A stretch of 64,000 nucleotides of DNA from Streptomyces sp. 2114.4. GTDB taxonomy: Bacteria > Actinomycetota > Actinomycetes > Streptomycetales > Streptomycetaceae. A model generated the notes under the pieces. The model was given only the letters and a program-made list of their open reading frames with translations, was not told the DNA's origin and did no database searches. The stretch's first letter is position 1, and the number at the start of each line of letters is the position of its first letter. The translations under genes were made by a program, and so were the position numbers. The stretch covers positions 1,178,001 through 1,242,000 of the forward strand of contig NZ_FYEY01000001.1 of NCBI RefSeq assembly GCF_900187385.1, given 5' to 3'. Of the stretch, positions 17,988-28,061 are shown piece after piece.

Positions 17988-19907
17988 ATGAGCGAGAAGA
18001 CGTACACCAGCGTCCTGCACGCCGAGATCGGCGGCGCGCCGCTGCCCGACAAGCTCGCCGCCCTCCTCACCGAAGGCTGGGTGGACGCGAGCGTCAATGT
18101 GCCGTCCGCCTTCCAGCTCACCTTCAGTGACACGGGTTCGGACATCCTCAAGACGTTTCCGCAGATCAAGGTGGGCGCCAAGGTGGTGCTGTCCCCGTTC
18201 ACGGACGGGCAGCGCGGCACCCCCATGGTGACCGGCGAGGTCACCGCTCTCGAAGTCGACGCGGACGCCGGTGGCAAGTCGCTGGTCGTACGGGGCTATG
18301 ACCCGGGGCACCGGCTGCTGCGCAATCACCGCGTCGCGGGCTACCCCAACATGACCGCGAGCGACATCGTGCGCCGTGTCGCCGGCCTCAACGGGCTCTC
18401 CCTCGGGAAGGTGGAGGCCACCCGCACCGTGTACGAGCTGGCCACCCAGCCCAACATCACCGACTGGGACTTCCTGACCCGCCTCGCCCAGGAGAACGAC
18501 GTCCATCTGTCGTTCGACCCGAAGGGCAAGCTGCAGTTCGGCCAGCTCGCCCCGGCCGCGTCGGCGCCCGCCGACACCACACCGGCCGCGCAGAGCCCGT
18601 ACGTCCTGGAGTTCGGCCACAACGCACTGCACAGCCGGATCGCCGTCACCGCCGCCGGACAGGTCAACAAGGCGGGCGCGCGGGGCTGGGACATGCGGGC
18701 CAAGCGCGCGCTGTCCGCACAGTCCCCGGCCACGACGAGCAAGGACATCATCGCCGATATCGCGCCCGGGGCGCTCAGCAAGCCCTTCGGGACGGCCGAA
18801 CTGACCGCCACGGAGACACCGTTCACCACCCAGGCCCAGGTCACCCATGCGGCCCGCGCGCTCGCCGATGACGTGGCGGGCTCCTTCGCGGAGCTGGAGG
18901 TGGCCGTCACCGGGAATCCGCAGTTGAAGCCGGGCCTGCCCGTCGCGCTCAAGGGCGCCGGCTTCCCCTTCGAGGGCAAGTACACCGCGACCGGCGTCCG
19001 CCATGTCTTCGAGTCCGGGCGGCAGTTCACCACCTGGCTGACCGTCTCGGGGCGGCAGTTCCGGTCGCTGTACGGGCTCGCGTCCGGCGGTGCACCAGCG
19101 GCACCGCCCATGCCGGGCGTGGCGATGGCCCTGGTCAGCAATGCCAAGGACCCGCTGAGGCTGGGGCGGGTCAGGCTGCGCTTCCCCTGGCTGTCGGACA
19201 CCTATGAGAGCGACTGGTGCCGGGTGGCGCAGCTGGGCGGCGTACGGGGCGGCGGGCTGGTCCTGCCGGAGGTCGGCGACGAGGTGTTGTGCGCCTTCGA
19301 CCGGGGCTCGCTGGAGCATCCGTACGTCCTCGCCGGGCTCTACAACGGCCAGGACAAGCCGCCCCGGGAGCCGGACGGGCTCCCCGCGGTCGACCCGACC
19401 AGCGGGCGGGTCAACTGGCGCAGCTTCTCCTCGCGCAGCGGGCACACCGTCGAGCTGCTGGACGCCAAGACCCGGATGAAGAGCGGGATCCGGCTGCAGA
19501 CCGGCAACGGCAAGCTCACCGTTCACATGGACGAGACGCGCACCCAGGTCACCATTCGCAGCGACGGCTCCGTCTCCATCACCGGGACCCGGAACGTGAG
19601 CATCAAGGCGGGCGGCAATCTGTCGCTCGCCGCGGCGGGTTCGCTGACGATGAGCGCCGGCGGGGCGGTCGACATCAAGGCGGGCGCGAAGTTCGGCGTC
19701 ACGGCGGGCGCCGTGGCGGACATCAACGCGACCGGGGCCATCAGCCTCAAGTCGGCGGGTGCGGTGGCCGTCAACTCGGTCGGTGCGGTCTCCGTCAGCG
19801 CGGTGGGCGCGGTGGCCGTCAACGCGGGCGCCGCGGCCGCCATCAACTCGCCGGCCACGGTCACGCTGAACGCACCGGCCGTGCTGCGCAACGGCATTCC
19901 CTTCTAG
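17988..19907 (+). CDS. CIS spike/hub protein (VgrG-like, gp27-gp5 type)
   Basis: A 639-residue hub-spike protein. The N-terminal gp27-like region includes SEKTYTSVLHAEIGGAPLP and VVRGYDPGHRLLRNHRVAGY. A gp5 OB-fold lies around residues 375-455 (GVAMALVSNAKDPLRLGRVRLRFPW, GLVLPEVGDEVLCAFDRG). The last ~100 residues are short alternating repeats (GAVAVNSVGAVSVSAVGAVAVNAG and similar) that should form the trimeric beta-helix spike. No separate PAAR tip gene follows. The start is ATG 17988, a few bases after a tiny overlapping reading frame. Confidence 0.92.
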   Translation: MSEKTYTSVLHAEIGGAPLPDKLAALLTEGWVDASVNVPSAFQLTFSDTGSDILKTFPQIKVGAKVVLSPFTDGQRGTPMVTGEVTALEVDADAGGKSLVVRGYDPGHRLLRNHRVAGYPNMTASDIVRRVAGLNGLSLGKVEATRTVYELATQPNITDWDFLTRLAQENDVHLSFDPKGKLQFGQLAPAASAPADTTPAAQSPYVLEFGHNALHSRIAVTAAGQVNKAGARGWDMRAKRALSAQSPATTSKDIIADIAPGALSKPFGTAELTATETPFTTQAQVTHAARALADDVAGSFAELEVAVTGNPQLKPGLPVALKGAGFPFEGKYTATGVRHVFESGRQFTTWLTVSGRQFRSLYGLASGGAPAAPPMPGVAMALVSNAKDPLRLGRVRLRFPWLSDTYESDWCRVAQLGGVRGGGLVLPEVGDEVLCAFDRGSLEHPYVLAGLYNGQDKPPREPDGLPAVDPTSGRVNWRSFSSRSGHTVELLDAKTRMKSGIRLQTGNGKLTVHMDETRTQVTIRSDGSVSITGTRNVSIKAGGNLSLAAAGSLTMSAGGAVDIKAGAKFGVTAGAVADINATGAISLKSAGAVAVNSVGAVSVSAVGAVAVNAGAAAAINSPATVTLNAPAVLRNGIPF

Positions 19908-19954
19908 GGGCTCGAGGAAGGTGAGGGACATGCATATCGAGGGGGTCACCGGAC

Positions 19955-20395
19955 ATGAGTGAACAGTTCGTCGGCGCGGGCTGGACCTTCCCGCTGCGCA
20001 CGGACGCGGCCGGCGGGATCGCCCTGGCCCGCCGCGAGCGCGAGATCGAGGAGTCGATCCGGCTCGTCCTCGCCACCGCGCCCGGCGAGCGCCCGATGCG
20101 GCCGGAGTTCGGCTGTGCCGTCCACGACATGGTGTTCGCCCCCGTGAACGAGGCGACCGCCGGGCGCATCCGCTACGAGGTGCGGTCCTCGCTCGACCGC
20201 TGGGAGCCGCGGATCGAGGTGCAGGACGTCGAGGTCAATCCGGCGTCCGACGATCCGTCCGTGCTGTTCATCGACGTGCGCTACAGCGTGCGCGGCACCA
20301 ACAACCCGCGCAGCCTCGTCTTCCCCTTCTATGTGATCCCGTCCTCGGAATCACCCTCCACCGCGTCCGCCGCGTCCACCGAAAGCGAAGCCTGA
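19955..20395 (+). CDS. CIS baseplate wedge protein (GPW/gp25 family)
   Basis: A 146-residue gp25-like protein with GWTFPLRTDAAGGIALARRE, ATAPGERPMRPEFGC and EVRSSLDRWEPRIEVQDVEV. All are standard for the lysozyme-like but non-catalytic gp25 baseplate family that nucleates sheath assembly. The start is ATG 19955, with GAGGGGG upstream. Its stop overlaps the next ATG by one base. Confidence 0.93.
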   Translation: MSEQFVGAGWTFPLRTDAAGGIALARREREIEESIRLVLATAPGERPMRPEFGCAVHDMVFAPVNEATAGRIRYEVRSSLDRWEPRIEVQDVEVNPASDDPSVLFIDVRYSVRGTNNPRSLVFPFYVIPSSESPSTASAASTESEA

Positions 20396-22449
20396 TGGCA
20401 CTGCCCGCACCCCATCTCGACGACCGTCGCTTTCAGCAGTTCGTCGACGACGCCAAGCGCTACATCCAGCAGCGCTGCCCCGAGTGGACCGATCACAATG
20501 TCTCGGACCCCGGAGTGACCCTCATCGAGGCCGTGGCGCACATGGCCGACCAGATCGTCTACCGGCTCAACCGGGTGCCGGAGAAGAACCACCTGGCCTT
20601 CCTCGACCTGCTAGGTGTCACCCTCTTCCCGCCCTCGGCCGCCCGCGCCGACGTCACCTTCTGGCTCTCCGCCCCGCAGGCCGAGCCGGTCGTGCTGCCC
20701 GCCGGGACGGAGGTGGCCACCGGCCGGACCGAGACCGAGGAGGCGGTGTCCTTCGCCACCGAGGACGATCTGACCGTCGTGCCGTGCGAGCTGGCGGCCG
20801 TGCTGCGGCAGGAGTCGGGGACCACCCCCGAGGACTGCGGCCAGGATGTCTTCGGCGGCCGCGATGTGGCCGTCTTCGCGGCCGCCCCGCAGCCGGGTGA
20901 CACCCTCCTGTTCGGGCTGTCGGCGGCGGTGCCGCGGTGCGCTGCGGTCTTGCGGCTGGACAGCCGGGTGGACGGGGTCGGCGTCGACCCGCGCCAGCCG
21001 CCGCTGCGCTGGGAGGCATGGACCGCCGACGGGTGGACGGAGTGCGAGGTCGAGGAGGATTCCACCGGCGGCCTCAACCGGCCCGGTGAGGTCGTGCTGC
21101 ACGTCCCGGCCGGTCACCTCGTCTCCCGCGTCGGCCGGGCGGATGCCGCCTGGCTGCGCTGCCGGGTCGTCGAGGCCGCGCCCGGCCAGCCGTTCTACAG
21201 CGCCTCACCGACCGTACGGGCCGCCTCGGCGTTCACCATCGGGGGCACGACGAGGGTCGCGCACGCCGAGGTGGTACGGGACGAGCCGCTCGGCGAGTCC
21301 ACGGGCGTGCCCGGCCAGCGGCTGCGCCTGGCGCAGGCACCCGTCGTCGCCGACCGCCCGCCGCTGCGGCTGGAGATCTCGGACGGGGACGGCTGGCAGG
21401 AGTGGCAGGTCGTCGCCGACTTCGCGTCCTCCGGTCCGTACGACCGGCACATCACGCTGGAGGAGGCGACCGGCGAGATCGCGTTCGGCCCTTCGGTGCG
21501 GCAACCGGACGGTTCGGTGCGTCAGTTCGGGGCCGTACCGGTCAAGGGCTCGGTGATCCGGGCGCCGCACTACCGCACCGGCGGCGGGCGGTCGGGCAAC
21601 GTGGCGCGCGGCGCGATCCAGGTGCTGCGCAGCTCGATCCCGTACGTGGCGCGGGTGGAGAACCGGGAGGCGGCGCGCGGCGGGGTCGACGGCGAGACGG
21701 TGCAGGAGGCGAAGGTGCGCGCACCGATCGCGCTGCGCGCACAGGAGCGGGCCGTGACCGCCCGCGACTACGAGGAGCTGGCGCGGCGCGCGGCCCCCGA
21801 GGCCGCCCGTATCGCCTGTCTCGCGGTCGATCCCGCCACGCGCGCGACGGGCGCCGAGGGCACGGCGAGCGGGTCGGGCGCCGATGCGGGCCCGACCGGC
21901 CAGAACGGCCCTCCCGGGCAGGCGGGGCAGGCGGGGCAGACCGGCGAGAACGCCGTCCGGGTCCTGGTCGTCCCCCAGGCCGTCCCCGACCGCGGCGGCC
22001 GGCTCCGCTTCGAACAGCTGGTGCCCGGTCAGGAACTGCTGGGCCGGGTCACGCAGTTCCTCGACGAGCGGCGCCCCCTGGGCACCCGGCTCGCGGTCGG
22101 CCCGCCCTTCTACCAGGGCGTCACGGTGGTCGCGACGCTGCACTCCTTCCGGGCGGCGCGGGCCGACCGCGTACGGGCCGAGGCCCTGGACGCGCTCTAC
22201 GCCTACCTCGATCCGCTGACCGGCGGAGCCCATGGCGACGGCTGGCCCTTCGGCCGCCCGCTGCGCTCCGGTGAGATCTTCGCGGCCCTGCAGCGGGTAC
22301 CCGGTGTGGAACTCGTCGACGAGGTCCTGCTGCACCCCGCCGACCCGCTCACCGGGCGCCGCGGCGACGCCACCGACCGCATTGAGCTGGCCCCGTCCGC
22401 CCTCCTGTTCCCCTTCGACCACCGCGTCCGCGTCATCGAGGCCCGATGA
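20395..22449 (+). CDS. CIS baseplate assembly protein (J/gp6-like)
   Basis: A 684-residue baseplate wedge protein. The N-terminus (QQFVDDAKRYIQQRCPEWTDHNVSDPGVTLIEA) and the C-terminal half (ALRAQERAVTARDYEELARRA) match the baseplate J-like/gp6-like family. An internal beta-rich segment (~110-400) is typical of the long putative baseplate assembly proteins of extracellular-type CIS. A Gly/Gln-rich linker with collagen-like GQ repeats lies near 490-520. It is translationally coupled to both neighbours (TGATG at 20393, ATGA at 22446). Confidence 0.92.
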   Translation: MALPAPHLDDRRFQQFVDDAKRYIQQRCPEWTDHNVSDPGVTLIEAVAHMADQIVYRLNRVPEKNHLAFLDLLGVTLFPPSAARADVTFWLSAPQAEPVVLPAGTEVATGRTETEEAVSFATEDDLTVVPCELAAVLRQESGTTPEDCGQDVFGGRDVAVFAAAPQPGDTLLFGLSAAVPRCAAVLRLDSRVDGVGVDPRQPPLRWEAWTADGWTECEVEEDSTGGLNRPGEVVLHVPAGHLVSRVGRADAAWLRCRVVEAAPGQPFYSASPTVRAASAFTIGGTTRVAHAEVVRDEPLGESTGVPGQRLRLAQAPVVADRPPLRLEISDGDGWQEWQVVADFASSGPYDRHITLEEATGEIAFGPSVRQPDGSVRQFGAVPVKGSVIRAPHYRTGGGRSGNVARGAIQVLRSSIPYVARVENREAARGGVDGETVQEAKVRAPIALRAQERAVTARDYEELARRAAPEAARIACLAVDPATRATGAEGTASGSGADAGPTGQNGPPGQAGQAGQTGENAVRVLVVPQAVPDRGGRLRFEQLVPGQELLGRVTQFLDERRPLGTRLAVGPPFYQGVTVVATLHSFRAARADRVRAEALDALYAYLDPLTGGAHGDGWPFGRPLRSGEIFAALQRVPGVELVDEVLLHPADPLTGRRGDATDRIELAPSALLFPFDHRVRVIEAR

Positions 22450-23003
22450 GGGGCACGCCCGCGGGGATGGCCTCCCCGCACCCCCTGGGCGGGCAGCTCC
22501 CCGCCGTCTACGCGGACGACGACTTCGCCCAGCGCTTCGTCGAAGGTCTCGATGTCGTCCTCGCCCCCCTCTTCAACGTCCTGGACTGCCTGGAGAGCTA
22601 CTTCACGCCCGCCCTCGCGCCCGAGGACTTCGTCGACTGGCTGACCACCTGGGTCGGCACCGAGCTCGACGGGACGGAACCGCTGGCGACCCGCCGCCGC
22701 GCCGTGGCCGAGGCCGTCTCGCTGCACCGGGTACGCGGCACTCGGCGCGGTCTGTCCAACGCCGTCCAACTGGCTTTCGGGGTACGCCCGGAGATCACCG
22801 AGAGCGGCGGCGCGACCTGGTCCGCGCGCCCCCTCGGCCCCTTCCCCGGCTCACCGCACGCCGGTCTGCGGGTGACCCTGCGGGTCCACGATCCGTCCGC
22901 CGTCGACCCGCACCGTCTGCACGCCGTCGTCGCGGCGGCCCGCCCCGCCCACCTCCCCTTCACGGCCGAGGTGACCCACCTGCTCACTCCTCAAGGAACC
23001 TGA
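22446..23003 (+). CDS. CIS tail protein (phage tail protein I-like)
   Basis: A 185-residue protein starting at ATG 22446, overlapping the previous gene by 4 bases. LGGQLPAVYADDDFAQRFVEGLDVVLAPLFNVLDCLESYF, the segment DFVDWLTTWVG and RRRAVAEAVSLHRVRGTRRGL are the hallmarks of the P2 gpI-like tail family. That family completes baseplate wedges with gp25 and J. It is followed after 3 bases by the zinc-ribbon membrane protein, so all belong to one transcription unit. Confidence 0.9.
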   Translation: MRGTPAGMASPHPLGGQLPAVYADDDFAQRFVEGLDVVLAPLFNVLDCLESYFTPALAPEDFVDWLTTWVGTELDGTEPLATRRRAVAEAVSLHRVRGTRRGLSNAVQLAFGVRPEITESGGATWSARPLGPFPGSPHAGLRVTLRVHDPSAVDPHRLHAVVAAARPAHLPFTAEVTHLLTPQGT

Positions 23004-23006
23004 CCC

Positions 23007-24371
23007 ATGCCCACCGACCACATCACCTGCCCCGACTGCGGCGCCCCCGCCCCCCAGTCGGACCAGTCCTTCTGCGACTCCTGCGGCGCCTTCCTGCGCT
23101 GGGACCGGCCGGCGCAGCCTTCACCCACCGCGGACCGGGGGCCTACGGCCGCCGCGGCGCAGCCGGCTCCTCCCACCGGGACGGGCGTCCCGGAATCCGC
23201 CCCCGGCCGGCACGCCCCGGACCGCCCCGCACGGTCCGACGCCACCCCACCCGGAGCGGGCCCCTCCACCCCCACCGCTCCCCCGGCCACTCCGGCTCCC
23301 GGCACCGGCGAGGGCCCCCACCCGGCCGCCGCCCCGCAGCAGGGCACCGGCGCGGAGCCGACCGCCCCGCTCCCGCCGGCTTCGGCGCACGACGGGGGCG
23401 TGGGCCGGCCCCAGCACGGTCCGGGCGGTCCGGGCGGTCCGGACAGCCAGGGCAGCCGGGACGGCCAGGGCAGCCCGAGCGGCCCGGCCGGGCCGGCCGC
23501 CCCCCGTCCGGCCGGCGAGGGGGGCATCTCCGAAACCGGTATCCGCGCCCTCCTGGTCCCCGTGCCGGACGCCTCCCCCATCCCGCCCGTCGAGGCACCC
23601 GGGAGCGTACTGCCGGGCCGGCCCGAGGCGGCCCGGCCCCGGGTGCGTACCCCGCAGGCGGCCCCCGAGCCCGAGCACGGCGCACCGTGCCGCAGCTGTG
23701 GCACGCTCAACGCGCCGGGCCGGCACTTCTGCCGGAGCTGCGCCACCCTCCTCGACGAGACCGCACCGGAGACCGCCGAAGGCCCGTACGCCGGGCAGCG
23801 GCCGCGGCTGCACCACAACCGCACCCGGTGGATCACCCGGGCAGTGGTGGCGGCGGTGATCGCGGCCGCCGTGGCCGGCGGAATCATCGGGGGGCCGCCG
23901 GCCGCACGGGCCGTACAGGACCACTTCGCCGACCGTGTCCCCGTGGCCCCCGCCACCTGGCGGGCATCACACTCCGGCCCCCAGCACGGCGTGAAGCTCG
24001 CATTCGACGGCTACTCCAACACCTGGTGGGGCACGGGCTATTCGGGCAACTCCGACGGCCAGTACCTGGAGACCGGCTTCGGCCAGCCCACCAACCTCCT
24101 CAACATAGTGATCACCCCCGGAGCGTCCGGCCGCACCCCGCAGGCCGCCGACCCGGCCCGTCCGCGCGAGTTCGACCTGATCGTGACCGACTCCGCGGGC
24201 AAGCAGCACGTCTCGCAACACCGGCTCAACGACGGCGGGGCACAGAGCATCAGTGCGCCCGTACGGGATGCGATGACCGTACGGCTGGTTCTGCACACCG
24301 CATACGGCGCCACCGACGAAAAGCAAGTGGCGATCGCCGAGCTGGAGTTCTTCGGCCGGTCGGCGGGATAG
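23007..24371 (+). CDS. Zinc-ribbon / single-TM / discoidin-like membrane protein closing the CIS operon
   Basis: A 454-residue protein. Zinc ribbon 1 has C8, C11, C23 and C26 (CPDCG...CDSCG). A ~200-residue Pro/Gly/Ala-rich disordered segment follows, then zinc ribbon 2 near 229-246 (CRSCG...CRSCA). One transmembrane helix lies at ~275-297 (AVVAAVIAAAVAGGIIGG). The C-terminal ~140 residues resemble a discoidin/F5-8C-type carbohydrate-binding domain (VKLAFDGYSNTWWGTGYSGN...QVAIAELEFFG). By the positive-inside pattern the ribbons face the cytoplasm. The architecture and operon-end position recall CisA of S. coelicolor, a bitopic membrane protein reported to recruit cytoplasmic CIS particles to the membrane. 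I make that link from memory and cannot verify homology here. Confidence 0.8.
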   Translation: MPTDHITCPDCGAPAPQSDQSFCDSCGAFLRWDRPAQPSPTADRGPTAAAAQPAPPTGTGVPESAPGRHAPDRPARSDATPPGAGPSTPTAPPATPAPGTGEGPHPAAAPQQGTGAEPTAPLPPASAHDGGVGRPQHGPGGPGGPDSQGSRDGQGSPSGPAGPAAPRPAGEGGISETGIRALLVPVPDASPIPPVEAPGSVLPGRPEAARPRVRTPQAAPEPEHGAPCRSCGTLNAPGRHFCRSCATLLDETAPETAEGPYAGQRPRLHHNRTRWITRAVVAAVIAAAVAGGIIGGPPAARAVQDHFADRVPVAPATWRASHSGPQHGVKLAFDGYSNTWWGTGYSGNSDGQYLETGFGQPTNLLNIVITPGASGRTPQAADPARPREFDLIVTDSAGKQHVSQHRLNDGGAQSISAPVRDAMTVRLVLHTAYGATDEKQVAIAELEFFGRSAG

Positions 24372-24430
24372 CCGGCGGGCACGGGAAGCTCCCGCGTCCG
24401 CCGCTGCCCTGGGCAGACGAGCGCACCACG

Positions 24431-24478
24431 ACAAGAGAACGTCCGCTCCCGGCATACCGGAAACGGACGTTCTCTTGT
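24431..24478. terminator. Bidirectional terminator between the CIS operon and ahcY
   Basis: A perfect 15-bp inverted repeat (ACAAGAGAACGTCCG, 24431-24445, pairing with 24464-24478) with an 18-base loop. It lies between the convergent CIS operon and the adenosylhomocysteinase gene. The right arm ends in TCTCTTGTTC on the plus strand. Confidence 0.85.
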
Positions 24479-24530
24479 TCAGCGACCGGTTTCAGAAGTC
24501 ACTTGTGCACCTCTGCACGAACGCAGGGGC

Positions 24531-26000
<1,470 letters not shown>

Positions 26001-26117
26001 GTCGTTCTCCTTGTCTCGTAACACGGGTGGTGTCCCATCAATTCATCTGCCTGACAAGCACGTTGCACCTGCGAGCATCGCATAGGGCGCCGCCCGAGGA
26101 CACTACGAGATCGGCAG

Positions 26118-26798
26118 TTAAAGATGGCCGAATTGCGCGAGAAGTTCAGCCAGCGTGGCACCGTCGTTGATCTGGTCCCGGATGCTGCTTTCCTTGGCGA
26201 GAAGCTGCTTTGTCGCCGCTATCACCTCGTCGGTGAGCTGCGGCGGAACCACGCCCACACCGTTCTCCTCGGCCACCACGATGTCGCCGGGTTCGATGGT
26301 CTCCCCGCCGATGCGCACCGGCACATTGACCTGCACGGGCCCGTCGGCGTCCGGCGGCGCCGCGGGAGGGCAGCGGCGCGGCATGGTGGCCCGGTACCAG
26401 ATCGGGAAGTCGAGGTCCCGCAATTCGTCGACGTCGCGGATGGCGCCGTCGACGACGGCACCGGCGATGCCGGCCATCTGTGAAAGGGTCGCCATCAGCC
26501 CGCCCCACATCGCCATCCGGGTGTTGCCGTGGCAGGCGAGCACGATGATGTCGCCGGGCTTCGCCGTCGGCAGCACCGGCAGAATGTCGACCAGGCCGTC
26601 CTCCGGAAGGTCGATCGTCAGCGCGGGGCCGATGGCGCGGTGTTCCCGCTTGACGGACTGCAGTCCGCCGATCGCGCCGATCCGCGGGCCGGCGTCGGCG
26701 ACCAGGCAGCTCGGGCTGTACTCGGGCAGCAGCAGCGCTCGCAGCGCATCGACCTTGTCCTGGGGCGGCCGAACGAGCTCATGATGAACGGTCTGCAC
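26118..26798 (-). CDS. RraA/HMG-aldolase family protein (putative pyruvate aldolase)
   Basis: A 226-residue protein of the RraA / 4-hydroxy-4-methyl-2-oxoglutarate aldolase fold. The signature GGLMATLSQMAGIAGAVVDG is followed by AIRDVDELRDLDFPIW, with the key Arg-Asp pair. GDIVVAEENGVGVVPP is the usual second block. Metal-dependent family members cleave 4-hydroxy-2-oxo acids to pyruvate and another keto acid. They also decarboxylate oxaloacetate. In this cluster it would be the last, retro-aldol step after the hydratase. It stands in place of the class II HpaI or BphI-type aldolase usual in meta pathways. It lies downstream of the aminotransferase on the same strand, with a 48-bp gap. Confidence 0.82.
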   Translation of the reverse strand: MQTVHHELVRPPQDKVDALRALLLPEYSPSCLVADAGPRIGAIGGLQSVKREHRAIGPALTIDLPEDGLVDILPVLPTAKPGDIIVLACHGNTRMAMWGGLMATLSQMAGIAGAVVDGAIRDVDELRDLDFPIWYRATMPRRCPPAAPPDADGPVQVNVPVRIGGETIEPGDIVVAEENGVGVVPPQLTDEVIAATKQLLAKESSIRDQINDGATLAELLAQFGHL

Positions 26799-26846
26799 CT
26801 TATGCGTCCTCTTCGTTCGGTATCGGATGTCCCGCTGCCGTGGGCA

Positions 26847-28061
26847 CTACGCCTTGTCCGCCCGGGTGAGCACGCTCGCCAGTTTGCGCACTCCCTCGGT
26901 GATCTTCTCGTCGGGAACCCGGCTGTAGGCCAGCCTCAGCTGGTTGTGGCCACGGCCGTCCGGGTAGAACGCCGCGCCGGGGACATAGGTGACCTTCTCG
27001 TCGAGAGCCTGTTTCTGGAGCGCCACGGTGTCCAGGTGAGCGGGGGCCGTGATCCAGCTGAAGAAGCCGCCCAGCGGGCGGGTGAAGGTCATGCCCTCGG
27101 GGAGATGCGTGCGCAACGCGTCCACCATGATGTCGCGCCGTTCACGGTAGAACTTCCGCGAGAAGGCGATGCCCTGGTCGAACCTGCCCGAGCGCCCGTA
27201 GTCCTCCAGCAGCAACTGCCCCAGTGCTCCGGTGCACTGGTCCGTGTTCTGTTTGGCGCGCAGCAGCTGGCCGACGAGCTCGGCCGGCGCGGCCACCCAG
27301 CCCATCCGGATGCCGGGGGCGAACGTCTTCGCGAAGGTGCCCACCTGGGCCACCACATCCGACCCCAGGGCCCACAGGCTGGGCCGCCGCTCCCCGTCGA
27401 ATCCCAGTTCCCGGTAGGCGACGTCCTCGACGATCAGGATGCCGTGCCGCCGCGCCAGCGCGACCAGGGCATGCCTGCGCTCGACCGACATGCTCAGACC
27501 GCTCGGGTTCTGGAAGTCCGGAATGACATACACGATCTTCGGCACCGGACCGTTCGACGTGGCCAGCAACCGCTCCAGCGCCAAGACGTCGAGGCCGTCG
27601 TCGTCGACCGGCACCGCCTCCACCTGCGTCAGGCTCCGCTGGAACCCGACGAGCGCACCGAAGAACGTCGGCCCTTCCACGACGACACGGTCACCCGGGT
27701 CGAGCACACACCGGCTGATGAGCCCGATGCCCTCCATGCCGCCGCTGGTGATGCAGAGTTCGTTCTCCGCCGGGCGGACGCCCTCCTGCGCGCCGAGCCA
27801 GCCGGCGAACCAGTCCCGCAGGCCGGGAAGTCCCGCGGTGGGGCTGTACTGCAGCGCGACGGACTGTTCCAGCACCCGCGGGAAGCTCTCCGCGATGGCC
27901 TGGGTGGGAAACGTCTCCGGGTGCGGGAAGCCACCGGAGAGGGTGATCGCGTCCGTGGCGCCGGACTGATTGAGGATGGCGGTGATCTGGTCACCCGTGT
28001 CCCCCGCCACATGCCGGGCGAACAGCTGGTCCCACGGGCGGACACCAAGGTCAACGGACAT
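26847..28061 (-). CDS. PLP-dependent aminotransferase, class I/II
   Basis: A 404-residue fold-type I aminotransferase of the LysN / 2-aminoadipate / aromatic subgroup. The start is ATG 28061 (MSVDLGVRPWDQLF), which overlaps the flavin reductase gene by 11 bases. LQYSPTAGLPGLRDWFAGWL and CITSGGMEGIGL frame the cofactor phosphate site. VYVIPDFQNPSG carries the pyridine-binding Asn. GTFAKTFAPGIRMGW carries the Schiff-base lysine (TFAKTFAPG). NQLRLAYSRV carries the substrate carboxylate Arg. In this operon it may transaminate an aromatic amino acid feeding the hydroxylase, or an intermediate of the pathway. The substrate cannot be read from sequence. Confidence 0.88.
   Translation of the reverse strand: MSVDLGVRPWDQLFARHVAGDTGDQITAILNQSGATDAITLSGGFPHPETFPTQAIAESFPRVLEQSVALQYSPTAGLPGLRDWFAGWLGAQEGVRPAENELCITSGGMEGIGLISRCVLDPGDRVVVEGPTFFGALVGFQRSLTQVEAVPVDDDGLDVLALERLLATSNGPVPKIVYVIPDFQNPSGLSMSVERRHALVALARRHGILIVEDVAYRELGFDGERRPSLWALGSDVVAQVGTFAKTFAPGIRMGWVAAPAELVGQLLRAKQNTDQCTGALGQLLLEDYGRSGRFDQGIAFSRKFYRERRDIMVDALRTHLPEGMTFTRPLGGFFSWITAPAHLDTVALQKQALDEKVTYVPGAAFYPDGRGHNQLRLAYSRVPDEKITEGVRKLASVLTRADKA

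Noticed and set aside
17610..19949. 779-residue open frame on the minus strand
   Set aside because: It runs antisense to the VgrG-like and LysM genes and is rich in Arg, Gly and Asp with no recognisable domain. It is a high-GC shadow.
26001..26117. Possible SAH or SAM riboswitch upstream of ahcY
   Set aside because: I looked for the conserved core and paired stems and did not find them. The 117-bp gap seems to hold only a promoter and a ribosome-binding site.
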